A DNA stretch of 64,000 nt from Euglena gracilis. Lineage: Eukaryota > Euglenida > Euglenophyceae > Euglenales. Both the position numbers and the translations under genes were made by a program. This document shows positions 1 through 10,642 of the stretch, piece after piece. The stretch is from contig CP154955.1 of NCBI GenBank assembly GCA_039621445.1, positions 40,060,426-40,124,425 on the forward strand, in the 5' to 3' direction. The notes under the pieces were generated by a model. That model was not told the origin of the DNA, made no database searches, and worked only from the letters and a program-made list of their open reading frames with translations. How positions within the stretch are numbered: the first letter of the stretch is position 1; every line of letters starts with the position of its first letter.

Positions 1-548
1 ACCTCTGCTTACCATGTTTCACACCCGTGCTGCCATGTCCCCCGGCAGCACTGGGGTGAAGCGGAAACCCCCGCCCCGGGCCAGTTTCCGGCGTAGGATC
101 GTTTTTTTGGCTCCTCGAGCCGACATGTGTCGGAAATTTTTTCCCATTCTGCACCCCCCTGTGGCCGAAACTGGGCCATCATTTCCAAGGAAGAACTTCC
201 CAGTGGACCCTCCCTGACCCCTGAGGGGGGTTTCACTGGGATCTCCAAGGGGGGTGCCTTTGGGGTTTCAACCCCTCCCTGCTCAGCTGAACCAGTGAGA
301 CCCAACACCCCCCACTGGGTGTCATTTCTCACAGTTTCTGGGCCAAAAGGGGGGTTTTGGGGTGAAATTTGGCCTGTGGTTGCCTGAGTTGAGGAATCCC
401 ACCCCCCTGCCCCTTTTCTCACAGATGAGGCGGGGGGAAGGCAAACCTCACCTTCTTCAATTGATTGATTGCTTTCAATTTGTGGACTTTCCATTTGCAA
501 ATGTAATTCCAAATTCAATTCTTGAATGTAATTGATTGTAATTGCCAC
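1..548 (-). pseudogene. gag 5' fragment of a second retrotransposon copy, cut by the window edge
   Basis: This is the same coding sequence as the first 180 or so residues of the main element's Gag at 17436-17982. The reading frame breaks at a T-run: seven T at 102-108 against six at 17537-17542, so the frame ends at position 9. The first ATG in frame is at 492-494; the longer frame would need a GTG start. The rest of this copy lies to the left of the window. The one-base T-run difference could be a real mutation or a homopolymer error in the assembly. Confidence 0.75.
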
Positions 549-685
549 AACAAATGCAATGGTGTGAAAGGTAAAGAGGAAAACCCTGTGAAGAGAATAT
601 GATTTTGATGCCCCTGATGGGCAGTTAAATTTAGGATTGAGTGCGCTGATTCCTAAGCGCTCTCAAGTCCCAAATTCTAGCCCAT

Positions 686-1114
686 TGCATCAAAATCAAC
701 CAACCCAGGTCAAAATCAAGGTTTCCCCACTTGATTTTGATAAATTATGCTGAATTCCATCATTATTGAGCTTTGCAAACCCCTGCAAAAACTCCAGGAA
801 CTCAGGCGCCAATCTCAGAAAAATCTGTTCCAAGCGCTTGCAAGCTCTCTCACCAAATCCAACATTTTCCTTTAAAACCAAAGGAAAAATGCATAAAAAG
901 CTTAAATTATGCTAAATAGACCCAAAATCGCCATTTGGGAATACCTAGCATCACTCATTCTCTCTCCTTGCACAACCAAACCATGGGCGCCCTAGGAGAG
1001 GGAATTTTAAGTGAAATCTTTAGAAAGCCTTAAAATTAGAGCCAAACCGCCCTTAAAAAGGCCTTCTAAGAGGAAAAACTCCGCCGCCCGGCGGTCGACC
1101 TCAAAAGGTCGTCA
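686..1114 (-). repeat. LTR shared by two tandem copies
   Basis: This is the 3' LTR of the main element, because a purine tract lies directly upstream on the minus strand at 1115-1124. It is also the 5' LTR of a second copy, because the same leader and gag start follow it at 1-685. Its length of 429 bp equals the right LTR. No host DNA separates the two copies. Confidence 0.8.
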
Positions 1115-1124
1115 CTCCCCCCCT
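1115..1124 (-). promoter_or_regulatory. Polypurine tract before the 3' LTR
   Basis: On the minus strand an unbroken purine run (AA, seven or so G, then AG) ends exactly where the LTR begins with TG. This is the expected position and composition of the plus-strand primer of reverse transcription. Many similar G-runs lie upstream at 1380-1760, so only the abutting one is called. Confidence 0.65.
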
Positions 1125-2988
1125 TGCGACGAAAGTCGGGGGTTTCACCCCCCTCCTTCTCGCTTTCCTTGGGATAATAATGAAAAAAAGATTGAAATAA
1201 CGCAAGGCAATTGCGATAACATCATTCGAGATCGTGCATAAGTGGCGGAACGGTGTGGAGGAATCTATTAGGCCATAGATTCTATTCCAACCACCCCGAG
1301 CCCGCCCCCCCCACGGTTCTCAGCACCGTGAAAGGAAATGGGGGTCCAATACCACTCAAATAAAAATCCTTTTTTGAATGGATAAAAATCAGCCCCCCCC
1401 ACGGTATTCCCAACCGTGAAGGGAATGGAGGGTTCATTATCACCAAACATTCTTTCGGTGATAGATGAAAATCAGCCCCCCCCCGAGGGGAAGGCCTTGG
1501 GGAAAAGCTTGCCCCCCCCCGGTGAGAGGTGGGCTTGACTTGCCCCCCCCCCGAGGGGAAAGACTTGGGGTTAAGATTGCCCCACCCGGCGAGAGGTGGG
1601 CTTGACTTACCCCCCCCATTCGAGGGGAAAGCCTTGGGCAACCGCCCCCCCCCCCCCGGGCAAAGGGAGGGCTTGCCTTGCCCCCCCCCGGCGGGGAGGT
1701 TGAAGAAGACAACTCACTTCTTTTTTTGGAAGAAATAACATAGCCCCCCCCGATCAAGCCGACCGGGGTTTCGGGCCACATTGGCCCAAAGGTGGGGGTA
1801 TGATAACATAACCCAATCAAACTGATTGGTGAAAAAGACCCCCCCCCCCGCGAGTACCACCGACCCGTGGGAAGGGAAAGGAGAGTGGGACCACCCATTC
1901 AAAGCCCACCGCCTTGAATTTGGGTCGCCCCCCCCCCAATTGAAAAAAATTCACGGATTCCTCCTTCGATGCAAACAATAAGTGTGTGGTGACAAGGTCG
2001 GGCAAGCGAGCGGCATGGGTAAAACGGCTAGGTTACCATCTCCGCATGCTCACACATCAACACCACCTCCTCGTCCATCAATACCAGAAATCAGCTGTTT
2101 CAGCCTTGTTGATGAAATCTTCGCATAATCCCAGCTTCAGAATTGTTGATGCACCTGCGTAGGTAGACGGATAGTTATAACAACGGTCGCCGAAGTCTTC
2201 GCCTTGACAAATTTTGTTGATGTTCAAGGTGGCGGTCTTCGGCGTCCTTCTTCCTTCTTGGGTGATGGTTTGCCTTTCCTTAGTGTGGTGGCAAACCATG
2301 CACACCGTTATGGGGGGTTCCTTCCCCCAATTGAAAATTTAGCAATGTGGCTTAGCCCAGCCAAACCGACAGGGCAATCTCAAAGCCACATTGTCAATTA
2401 CCCCCCCCCCCCAATACTTGGAGGAGGCTGTCAAAAGAACAAACCCTCGGTTGTGCTTCCGGTGGTTTGTCCTCTTTCAGAATTTTTGGTGAACTTCCAA
2501 ACCGGAATCCACCCACAACAACATAAACAAAACGGGTGGCAATCATGCACTCATTCAACGTTTTGCTTTTGTTGTTGTTGGCAATATCCCTTCCCGTTCC
2601 GGGGTGGGATACTTTGATTGGAAATCACCCACCCGTTTAAAAAATACGACTCCCGGGCTGGTTTCCCCCCAGCCACGAGAATCTTTCATTAACCCTTGAA
2701 ATCCTTTCACGGGAGTTCAATGGAAAATGGCAAAAAAAAATCAACAGGGGCAATGAAATATCCTCGATTGCCCACACCAGCCTCACCCAAACCAGGGTGT
2801 GGTGGTGAATGAAAACTTCAAAGGAGAAATAAAAAATGAAACCAATGACGAGGAAACTCCCGTCATTTTTCCCAGGGCCTCAGCCCTGTGATGGTGTCCA
2901 CCTGCATCTGTGAAGGGGCATAGAGTGGGACCTCCCCCTCCCCAGCCAACCACTCCTGGCCCTTTTTCACCTCTCCTTTCCCCCTTTT
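1125..2988 (-). other. 3' noncoding region of the element with C-run tandem repeats
   Basis: No convincing gene is present. From 1380 to 1760, runs of seven to fourteen C alternate with GAGGGGAAGGCCTTGGGG-like text in units of roughly 33-36 bp. On the element's coding strand these are G-rich purine runs resembling the true polypurine tract, so extra plus-strand priming sites are conceivable. The rest is unique-looking sequence. Confidence 0.5.
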
Positions 2989-3915
2989 TCAGGTTGCCGT
3001 TGCCTTTAAATCCTTAGAGACATCTAACGGCAACCCTTTTCCCAGGCAATACGCTATTACGTCACTATTGTACTCCTGGAAAAAATGTTCCACCGGTTCC
3101 CAATTTGCCTCCTCAAACCCTTGCCACTTCGTTAAGAAAAACATTTTTCCCTTAACGAACTTGTGGTTTAGGATTTTATCCACTAACCAGGTATCTGGGG
3201 CACCTTCCGCCTCAGGTACCGTCCGCCGGTGGAAAAATAGGGGGATAGGCTTATCAGATGTGGGGTCCTCCACATACACCTTCAAAGCCTTCCTGTGGGC
3301 CTTCATAATATAGCCCGGTTTAACCTCAATTAGGTAGGAGTGAATTCGCTCCCTTGCGGTAACCTTGCAAGGGCCCAACCAACGGGAATCCAATTTTGTG
3401 CCACTATCAGGGGGTCTCAGGTACCACACCAGATTCCCCACCTCCAATGGCTCCCAACCGTCTAAACCACGGTTGGCCCGAGCACATTGCTTGGCATGCA
3501 AATTATTCATTTTGCCAGCCACTACCAAACCAATTTCTCTTTGCCGAGAGAAAAATGATCTGGCGTCTTCACAATCCCTCAACGGTTCATAAGGTAAACC
3601 ACCCAATGAACGGTGTCGACCGAACAAGATTTGAAATGGGCTTAGGCCACTCTCCCCCGGCGTATCATGGACACGATCTAGTGCTTGGGGGAGGGCTTCA
3701 ACCCAATTCACCTTGTCCTCAACCTGATTTTTTTTGAGTCGTTCCATTATTTGTTGGCCAGCCCTCTCCGCCCTACCATTCGCCTGGTGATGGTAGACCT
3801 GGGAGTAGGCTTGCCTAATTCCCATCAAGGCACACATTGTCTGCCACCAACCGGCGACAAAATGTGCCCAGATCGGAAGTAATAATGGATGGGACACCAA
3901 AAGGTCTCCAAGCAT
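2989..3915 (-). CDS. Integrase C-terminal part with GPY/F module and chromodomain
   Basis: Useful protein begins near 3845, where the text QVYHHQANGRAERA holds the third catalytic residue (Glu) of the D,D,E triad. A GPY/F-type module (SRWLGPCKVTARE) follows. At about residues 245-295 a chromodomain reads VDKILNHKFVKGKMFFLTKW then QGFEEANWEPVEHFF, with the aromatic and W-E-P positions of the family. Chromodomains target such integrases to particular chromatin. The protein ends 65 residues after the domain's start. The upstream 30 residues of the frame are out-of-frame translation of the previous segment. Confidence 0.85.
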   Translation of the reverse strand: MLGDLLVSHPLLLPIWAHFVAGWWQTMCALMGIRQAYSQVYHHQANGRAERAGQQIMERLKKNQVEDKVNWVEALPQALDRVHDTPGESGLSPFQILFGRHRSLGGLPYEPLRDCEDARSFFSRQREIGLVVAGKMNNLHAKQCARANRGLDGWEPLEVGNLVWYLRPPDSGTKLDSRWLGPCKVTARERIHSYLIEVKPGYIMKAHRKALKVYVEDPTSDKPIPLFFHRRTVPEAEGAPDTWLVDKILNHKFVKGKMFFLTKWQGFEEANWEPVEHFFQEYNSDVIAYCLGKGLPLDVSKDLKATAT

Positions 3916-4378
3916 GCAACAGCATTTGCTTGGCTGCCTTGGCTCCCGTAAACCCCTTTGCTATGTGGGGGATCGCCATTATCCAACCGGAGTGACGATC
4001 CACACACACAAGCATGGAGTCATAAGAGTTGCCTTCCCACTCCACGAGAGGCATGCTAAATATGTCAAGGGCCACCAAATACATTACGGCTGGGGGTATG
4101 GCTGTAGATTCCACTAAACCCTTAAGACTCGCCGGTCTTCGGCACGCTTGGCAAGTCCCACAATGGCCCATGACTCCTTTAGCAAATTCTCGAGCGAGTG
4201 AGGAATCAGCCCAGTCATACCTAAGGGACATGCATTCCCATAGCCTTGGGAATCCCACATGCCCTTGGTATGAGTGGTGATCCCGAATGAGATTTTCTTG
4301 GAGAGATTTGGGCACACAAAGCCTCTCCTCGAAAAACTTTTTGTCACCAAAAACCTTAATATTTTCAGGCCACGGCAC
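3815..4378 (-). CDS. Integrase, zinc-binding and N-terminal catalytic part
   Basis: The integrase HHCC zinc-binding motif is visible: HHSYQGHVG supplies the histidines and CGTCQAC the cysteines. The catalytic core follows, with the first aspartate in VALDIFSMP and the second in IITSDLGTFCR. The frame ends near 3836 in a one-base frame break, after which the third catalytic residue lies in the next frame. The function is insertion of element cDNA into the genome. The break makes a full-length integrase impossible from this copy unless it is an assembly error. Confidence 0.85.
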   Translation of the reverse strand: MPWPENIKVFGDKKFFEERLCVPKSLQENLIRDHHSYQGHVGFPRLWECMSLRYDWADSSLAREFAKGVMGHCGTCQACRRPASLKGLVESTAIPPAVMYLVALDIFSMPLVEWEGNSYDSMLVCVDRHSGWIMAIPHIAKGFTGAKAAKQMLLHAWRPFGVPSIITSDLGTFCRRLVADNVCLDGN

Positions 4379-4453
4379 CTTTGAATCCTGGGTAGCCTGA
4401 AATATTGGTGACCAACGGGGACATTTTAGATATTCCTCCTTCCATGATAAATC

Positions 4454-5128
4454 TCACACAGAACCAGGGGGGATGGGTGAGGAATTGGTTGTAGAAGTGG
4501 CTCCCCCCCCCTCACCACTCAAACCACCTGAAGACAACACAGGTGATTCTCGGTCTGCCCCAGGTACCTCAGTGGTAGCCGCAGCAGCAGGTTCAGGGGT
4601 TGGCGTCGTTGGCAAAGCTGGTATAGAAGTCGGTGTCAATGGAAAATGCTCCCCCCTTGGCTCTTGGACTTCCTCCACAAGACTTGTCTCATTCCCAAAC
4701 TCGTCAGCCCGAGTTGAGAATGAAACATGTTTTCCTTTTTCTCCCTTGGGGGTGGAGGTTAAACCCAAACCCTGGGGTTTTGTTCCTCCAAGTGGTTCTG
4801 ACTTCCTATCCCCCGGTCGTGTGCACCGTCCACCCGTGTCCCCGGACCCCGTGGTAGCACCACCTCGTGTGGTGACTCCACGAATGTATGTGTTGGCTGT
4901 GGTTGTTTGGTCCACCAACCGTAGCCACATACATTCGGCTTCTTCCATTTTTTCAGTTTGCATGATTTCTCTCATTTCTTCGGTGTCAAGGGCTGACCCA
5001 TGCCTTGAAATGTCCTTCAAGGCTTGGGAGGCCGGGTAAGCCCATCTTGACAGTAAATCGGCTATGGTATTCTCCCGCCCCGGGATATACCCAACCGACA
5101 AGTCAAATTTTGATAAAATCTGATGCAA
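4454..5128 (-). CDS. RNase H C-terminus and low-complexity linker to integrase
   Basis: Residues 5-32 (VGYIPGRENTIADLLSRW) are the end of the gypsy RNase H domain, matching the conserved pattern in which the strand Y-I-P-G-x-E-N is followed by x-A-D-x-L-S-R. A helical segment DTEEMREIMQTEKMEEAECMW follows. The last 130 residues are Thr/Pro/Gly/Ala-rich without domain character. The frame ends at 4454, and integrase resumes in another frame about 70 bp further on. Confidence 0.7.
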   Translation of the reverse strand: MHQILSKFDLSVGYIPGRENTIADLLSRWAYPASQALKDISRHGSALDTEEMREIMQTEKMEEAECMWLRLVDQTTTANTYIRGVTTRGGATTGSGDTGGRCTRPGDRKSEPLGGTKPQGLGLTSTPKGEKGKHVSFSTRADEFGNETSLVEEVQEPRGEHFPLTPTSIPALPTTPTPEPAAAATTEVPGADRESPVLSSGGLSGEGGGATSTTNSSPIPPGSV

Positions 5129-5830
5129 GCTAGCCCTCCTCCCAATGGGACCACTTGGCGTATCTAAACCTCTCTAGCCCAAGATTCTAGAGCCTTGTGG
5201 TCCGTGAGAATCAGGAAGGGTTGCAGCCCAGTCCGTGATTCCCACTTTTGTAAGGCTAGGATTATGGCATAACCTCCCTAGCCCAGTATTGGCTGCCAGT
5301 TCCTACTCATGGCAGGCACAGTGCTTGGCCCAGTCTTCAGGATTAGGAGCCCTATCCTACTTCAATGGCGCCGACAGCCCAGTACGGTTGTCTGTACGTG
5401 TTTTTGCCCTATTTACAAATGCCTAGGGATGGCTCCCGTTTTTTGGCCCTTGGCTCCACTCAGAAACTTTGAGCTATCCTACACGACAATGGCGTCTTCA
5501 CATAGGAGCTGTATATTCACCCGCACAAATGTTGTTTAATTTTTTCAATGCCATGTCGGATGGCACCAAGAAATGGCCTTTCTTGTGATTTCTTGCGTCA
5601 TCTTTTTCAAAACTGGCTCGCAAGTCGTGTGCTGCGTAAATCCTCACGGATGCCAACCAAAAATCAGCTAGGCAACGTAAAGGGGCGATCCTCATTCAAT
5701 GGTTATTTCCAGCCCGCCCCCCACCAGAGAACACTCCCGCTTCAATTTTTCGCCACCATTCTTTGTGGCGACAAACAGACATTTTTTTTCGCTTCAATGT
5801 CTTTCGTAAACTTAGTTTCTCAAACCTTCA
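5128..5830 (-). pseudogene. RT connection and RNase H remnant
   Basis: Broken frames on the minus strand keep recognisable pieces: LADFWLASVRIYAAHDLRASF (about 5600-5690) fits the connection region after the RT palm, MALKKLNNIC fits the AF-KL start of the RNase H-side segment, and near 5170-5270 LILTDHKALESWARE carries the TDH-KAL motif of gypsy RNase H. Stops and frame changes separate the pieces, and I cannot trace the early RNase H catalytic residues. This is the 3' continuation of the interrupted RT gene. Confidence 0.6.
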
Positions 5831-6537
5831 GTGCCAAATCCTCACCAGCGCACTCGAGTTCCAACCACGTGCAGCGGGAGGAGGCGATCCTCCAAATTTG
5901 CTGAAACTGCTGGCTTGCTTTTTGTCCATGTAGGGGGGGCCCTTCCCTGGCCCCACTTCGTCTTTGCCATTGGCAGAATTGACATCTGCTGCTTTCTGTA
6001 GCAATCTTTTTTCTCCCTGCCACATGAATCCTTCCCTTTCAGCAATTCCAACACCTCACCTCCCCAGACAACACTTCTCCTGCTCTCCCTGCCCCTGCCT
6101 CCCTTGAATTCCCTCCAGCCATTCATTGTGCCAAACCCAAAACCAAAGAAACAAACCAGAAGTCAAAGCCCAAAGGTTCATACTGCTTGCCACCTGCACA
6201 AAGTTACAGATGACAGATTGTCAAACAAAAGGAAATGCACAAATCCCACACCCCTCCTCAAAAAGCTCCCAAAATCCCAGTCCCACCACCAATACCCCCC
6301 CACCGCACCTGCCAGCAAGCCCCACCAGCCGAGCATCCAACCCCACCCACCCCCACTGCCTGGGGGGGGGGGGGAGCAATGGCTACCTGGGGGGGGGGGG
6401 GGGGGGGGGGGGTTGGAGCAAAAGTGGGCAATCATCCCAGAAGATGTGCCACACAAACCGGCATGCCACTGAAAAAAACGACCAGGAGCTTTCGAGGGGA
6501 AAAAGGAACAAGGCAATCAGGTTAACACCCGTTCCGC

Positions 6538-6912
6538 TTAGTCCTTGAGTCGCTTGGCAGCCTTAAGCTTCAGCCTTCTCCTTCTCCGCTTCCAACTGGT
6601 CGTCTCCTTCATCACTCTCGACTTGGATTCGTCCGCACTTGGCTCAGCCACATCCTTCTTCGGTACTTCCCAGTTGAACGGTTCTTCCTCGTCGGTGGAC
6701 TCGCATCTGACCTTTGACAGCTCCTTCAGGCTTGCTTCTTGCACTGCATCACCAGCATGTACACCTGTGGCATGCACAGCTTTTGAGTGCCCATTCTTGG
6801 CCTGGACCCAGTGTCTCACTTTTGACCTTTCTGGCATTGAACTTTTCAAAACTTCCAGCACAGCACAAGCAAAGACTGGACTTCTTTGAGGTTCAATCAG
6901 TGACCCACGCAA
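6538..6912 (-). pseudogene. Array-unit ORF, chimeric leftmost copy
   Basis: The C-terminal 75 residues are the same as in copies 1 and 2 (acidic patch plus KRRRRRLKLKAAKRLKD). The N-terminus is the alternative text MRGSLIEPQRSPVFACAVLE. The join falls at an AAGCTTTTGAGTG stretch near 6780. It is probably a deletion product of two neighbouring units. Confidence 0.45.
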
Positions 6913-7590
6913 TCAGTGTAAGCATTTTGCTCCCTACAGAACAATTGGCATTCTTCAATGACTTTGCAATCTTGAATTAGGAATTGCAGACTTGGCGAAT
7001 CCTACACCCCCTTCCTTCAGAACATTCCTTGGAATGTCAATTGGCATTCGCAGGTCAAATTTGCCAAGTCGAAATTCCAACCTCGCCCTGATCTGCCCGC
7101 CCCCCCCCCATGTGCCCGAATTGTCACCCCCCCTGGGCAGTCATCCCTGGGCCCTGGGGGGGGCCAACAAAAATGTACCCTGGAGGGAATTCGGGCAATC
7201 ATGAAAAGGGGATCCTGATATTTGTGCCCAGAATCGGGCAGCCAAAAAAAAGGAATTGTGGGCAAAAAATCTGGGCAAGGCGGAAAATCTTCAGCTCCAA
7301 ATGTCTTTATCCACTGGTCAGTTATGTGCCCTGCCGTACATCTGTGCCCATGCGGGCAAAACAGAGTACCCCCCCCCTTGGTGCCCTGACCCTTCCCCAA
7401 CTGGGCAATGACATCCATCTCTTTGGTGCCTGCCCTGTTAAGGGAAATCTGGGCAAATCAAAAGGGGAAAACCCAAAAGCAAAGTGCCCTGCAGGGCAAA
7501 TCTCTACAAATGGTGGCTGGGCAATCACAAACCAAACCAGGAAAATGCTTACACTTAAATTGCAATGAAATCACAGCAAACACACATGGT

Positions 7591-8235
7591 TCAGCGCACA
7601 GGGAATGGCTTCAGCGGCTCCTCCTTCTTCCTCTTCTTAGATTGTAATCTTCTGATTCGTCTTTCCTTGGATGTCTCCTTCTGTTTCATTTTGTCTTCAG
7701 ATTGGTCCTCTCCTTCTTCAGCAGCTTGCACAGCAACTTCAACTCTTGGAATGATTGCAATCTCCTCCACTTCAGCCGCCTGAACACCAACAGATTGTAC
7801 AGATGTAATTGCAATGACAGGGCTCTTCTGCTGCTGCAGAACTTCCAAAGCCCTGAAAACATACTCTTGAGACACAGGATGTACATGGTGATCAGCTTCA
7901 CCTTCAATCACAGTCCTTGGACAGCAGTGGACCCCAATCTGTCCACACCTGCAGCTGCTGGACTGCATCTTCTATACCCATTCTGTCATGGCTGTGGTCC
8001 ATCTTCCCAGTCCATCCTTCAGCATCTTTCTGGATACTTCCTCAATGACATCTGGGCTGACCAAGCCCGGGAGCTGACTGATTGTACAGGGTGTACACTG
8101 ATTGTTTGAGTGCCCATTCTTGGCCTGGACCCAGTGTCTCACTTTTGACCTTTCTGGCATTGAACTTTTCAAAAATTCCAGCACAGCACAAGCAAAGACA
8201 GGACTTCTTTGAGGTTCAATCAGTGACCCACGCAA
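7591..8235 (-). pseudogene. Diverged array-unit ORFs (two frames)
   Basis: Two adjoining frames, 7972-8235 and 7591-7968, occupy the irregular unit. The first begins with the text also found at 6538-6912 (RSPVFACAVLEFLKSSMPE). The second ends in a basic tail KERRIRRLQSKKRKKEEP after an acidic and Gln-rich middle. It resembles the regular array ORF in layout but not in sequence, so it may be an older paralogue. No function is suggested. Confidence 0.35.
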
Positions 8236-8299
8236 TCAGTGTAAGCATTTTCCTCCCTACAGAACAATTGGCATTCTTCAATGACTTTGCAATCTTGAA

Positions 8300-8803
8300 C
8301 TAGGAATTGCAGACTTGGCGAATCCTACAAGCTTGAGCATCTTCTCCATCACCACTTCTGGCATGCAACGGGTCCCCATGACCCATCTGTACATCACCAC
8401 ATTCACCTTCATCAACTTGAATGTCACCATGTCCAGGGCTGTAATGCCCGATGCTGGCATCGCACACCTCAGCATTCCTTGACTTGTCATGTTCAGCATG
8501 CACAACTTGGACATCTCTGCAAGGCTCATGAACGCTTTGTGTATGGGGGGCCCTGCCCTGGCCCCCACTGCAGCTTTTTCTGTAGCAATTCTTGTACTCT
8601 CCTGCCAGCATGAATCCTTCCCTTTCAGCAACCTTCAGCGCCCAGGGGCCACAGACATTTGTGGGGTCTTTTCCCAGATACTTGACACACTGCCTCAAAT
8701 TTTCTTTGTCAATCTGCTCCTCCCTGCGCCTTGATTCCTCAATCAGCCAATTCATTGTGCCAAACCTTCCCAAAACCACAGCAAGAAACAAACCAGAAGT
8801 CAA
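8300..8803 (-). pseudogene. Array-unit ORF, copy 3, 3' part replaced
   Basis: The first 130 residues match copies 1 and 2, but a stretch of about 35 bp (encoding the CRCQFCQWQ segment) is missing and the end is replaced by AQACRIRQVCNS. The acidic and basic C-terminal parts are gone. This looks like a recombinant between array units. Confidence 0.5.
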
Positions 8804-9351
8804 AGCCCCAAAGGGTTCATACTGCTTGCCACCTGCACAAAGTTACAGATGACAGATTGTTGAATGTACAAATTAGGAATATCTGGCTTGGCTCTGCTTA
8901 ATTCTGCTGCACATCTGGGAGCGAATCCCACACTCCCCTCCTCAAAAAGCTTCCCAAGCTATGTCCGCCTTTGGCATCTGGGAGTCGCTGACAGATGGGC
9001 TTCACCTGTGCCACCTGCCTTTTTACCGCCCCCGAGCCGCACAAGTCGTTTTTCGAGCAATTGCCGACCCCACCATGCCACACCCGTGCATGCCGTGGCC
9101 CACTGCCTGCGGTTTGTGCACAGGGGGCATTTGGTTCCCTGGAGCAATGGCTACCTGAGCAATCGTCGAAGACGTGCCACCAGGGCCTGCCACACGGGAG
9201 GGGGGGGGTTGGAGCAAAAGTTACCTGGGCAATCATCCCAGAAGATGTGCCACCAGGACTTGCCACACAAACCGGCATGCCACTGAAAAAAACGACCCGG
9301 AGCTTTCAAGGGGAAAAAGGAACAAGGCAATCAGGTTAACACCCGTTCCGC

Positions 9352-10095
9352 TTAGTCCTTGAGTCGCTTGGCAGCCTTAAGCTTCAGCCTTCTCCTTCTC
9401 CGCTTCCAACTGGTCGTCTCCTTCATCACTCTCGACTTGGATTCGTCCGCACTTGGCTCAGCCACACCCTTCTTCGGTACTTCCCAGTTGAACGGTTCTT
9501 CCTCGTCGGTGGACTCGCATCTGACCTTTGACAGCTCCTTCAGGCTTGCTTCTTGCACTGCATCACCAGCATGTACACCTGTGGCATGCACAGCTTGAGC
9601 ATCTTCTCCATCACCACTTCTGGCATGCAACGGGTCCCCATGACCCATCTGTACATCACCACATTCACCTTCATCAACTTGAATGTCACCATGTCCAGGG
9701 CTGTAATGCCCGATCCTGGCATCGCACACCTCAGCATTCCTTGACTTGTCATGTTCAGCATGCACAACTTGGACATCTCTGCAAGGCTCATGAACGCTTT
9801 GTGTAGGGGGGGCCCTGCCCTGGCCCCCACTTGGTCTTTGCCATTGGCAGAATTGACATCTGCAGCTTTTTCTGTAGCAATTCTTGTACTCTCCTGCCAG
9901 CATGAATCCTTCCCTTTCAGCAACCTTCAGCGCCCAGGGGCCACAGACATTTGTGGGGTCTTTTCCCAGATACTTGACACACTGCCTCAAATTTTCTTTG
10001 TCAATCTGCTCCTCCCTGCGCCTTGATTCCTCAATCAGCCAATTCATTGTGCCAAACCTTCCCAAAACCACAGCAAGAAACAAACCAGAAGTCAA
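9352..10095 (-). CDS. Array-unit ORF, copy 2 (unknown function)
   Basis: This 247-residue frame is the second near-identical copy of the array ORF, with the same acidic patch and the same basic C-terminus. The few differences include KKGVAEPSADES against KKDVADPSADES and DARIGHY against DASIGHY. All parts of the frame are intact. No domain is recognised. Confidence 0.45.
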   Translation of the reverse strand: MTSGLFLAVVLGRFGTMNWLIEESRRREEQIDKENLRQCVKYLGKDPTNVCGPWALKVAEREGFMLAGEYKNCYRKSCRCQFCQWQRPSGGQGRAPPTQSVHEPCRDVQVVHAEHDKSRNAEVCDARIGHYSPGHGDIQVDEGECGDVQMGHGDPLHARSGDGEDAQAVHATGVHAGDAVQEASLKELSKVRCESTDEEEPFNWEVPKKGVAEPSADESKSRVMKETTSWKRRRRRLKLKAAKRLKD

Positions 10096-10642
10096 AGCCC
10101 CAAAGGGTTCATACTGCTTGCCACCTGCACAAAGTTACAGATGACAGATTGTTGAATGTACAAATTAGGAATATCTGGCTTGGCTCTGCTTAATTCTGCT
10201 GCACATCTGGGAGCGAATCCCACACTCCCCTCCTCAAAAAGCTTCCCAAGCTATGTCCGCCTTTGGCATCTGGGAGTCGCTCACAGACGGGCTTCACCTG
10301 TGCCACCTGCCTTTTCACCGCCCCCGAGCCGCACAAGTCGTTTTTCGAGCAATTGCCGACCCCACCATGCCACACCCGTGCATGCCGTGGCCCACTGCCT
10401 GCGGTTTGTGCACAGGGGGCAATTGGTTCCCTGGAGCAATGGCCACCTGAGCAATCGTCGAAGACGTGCCACCAGGGCCTGCCACACGGGGGGGGAGGGT
10501 TGGAGCAAAAGTTACCTGGGCAATCATCCCAGAAGATGTGCCACCAGGACTTGCCACACAAACCGGCATGCCACTGAAAAAAACGACCCGGAGCTTTCGA
10601 GGGGAAAAAGGAACAAGGCAATCAGGTTAACACCCGTTCCGC

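Noticed and set aside
1440-1898. Overlapping Gly/Pro/Ser-rich frames in the 3' region of the element
   Set aside because: They follow the C-run tandem units and have no counterpart in Gag or Pol.
6361-6412. G-runs in the leftmost array unit as a polypurine tract or second LTR boundary
   Set aside because: They lie on the plus strand, are not followed by LTR sequence, and vary in length between array units.
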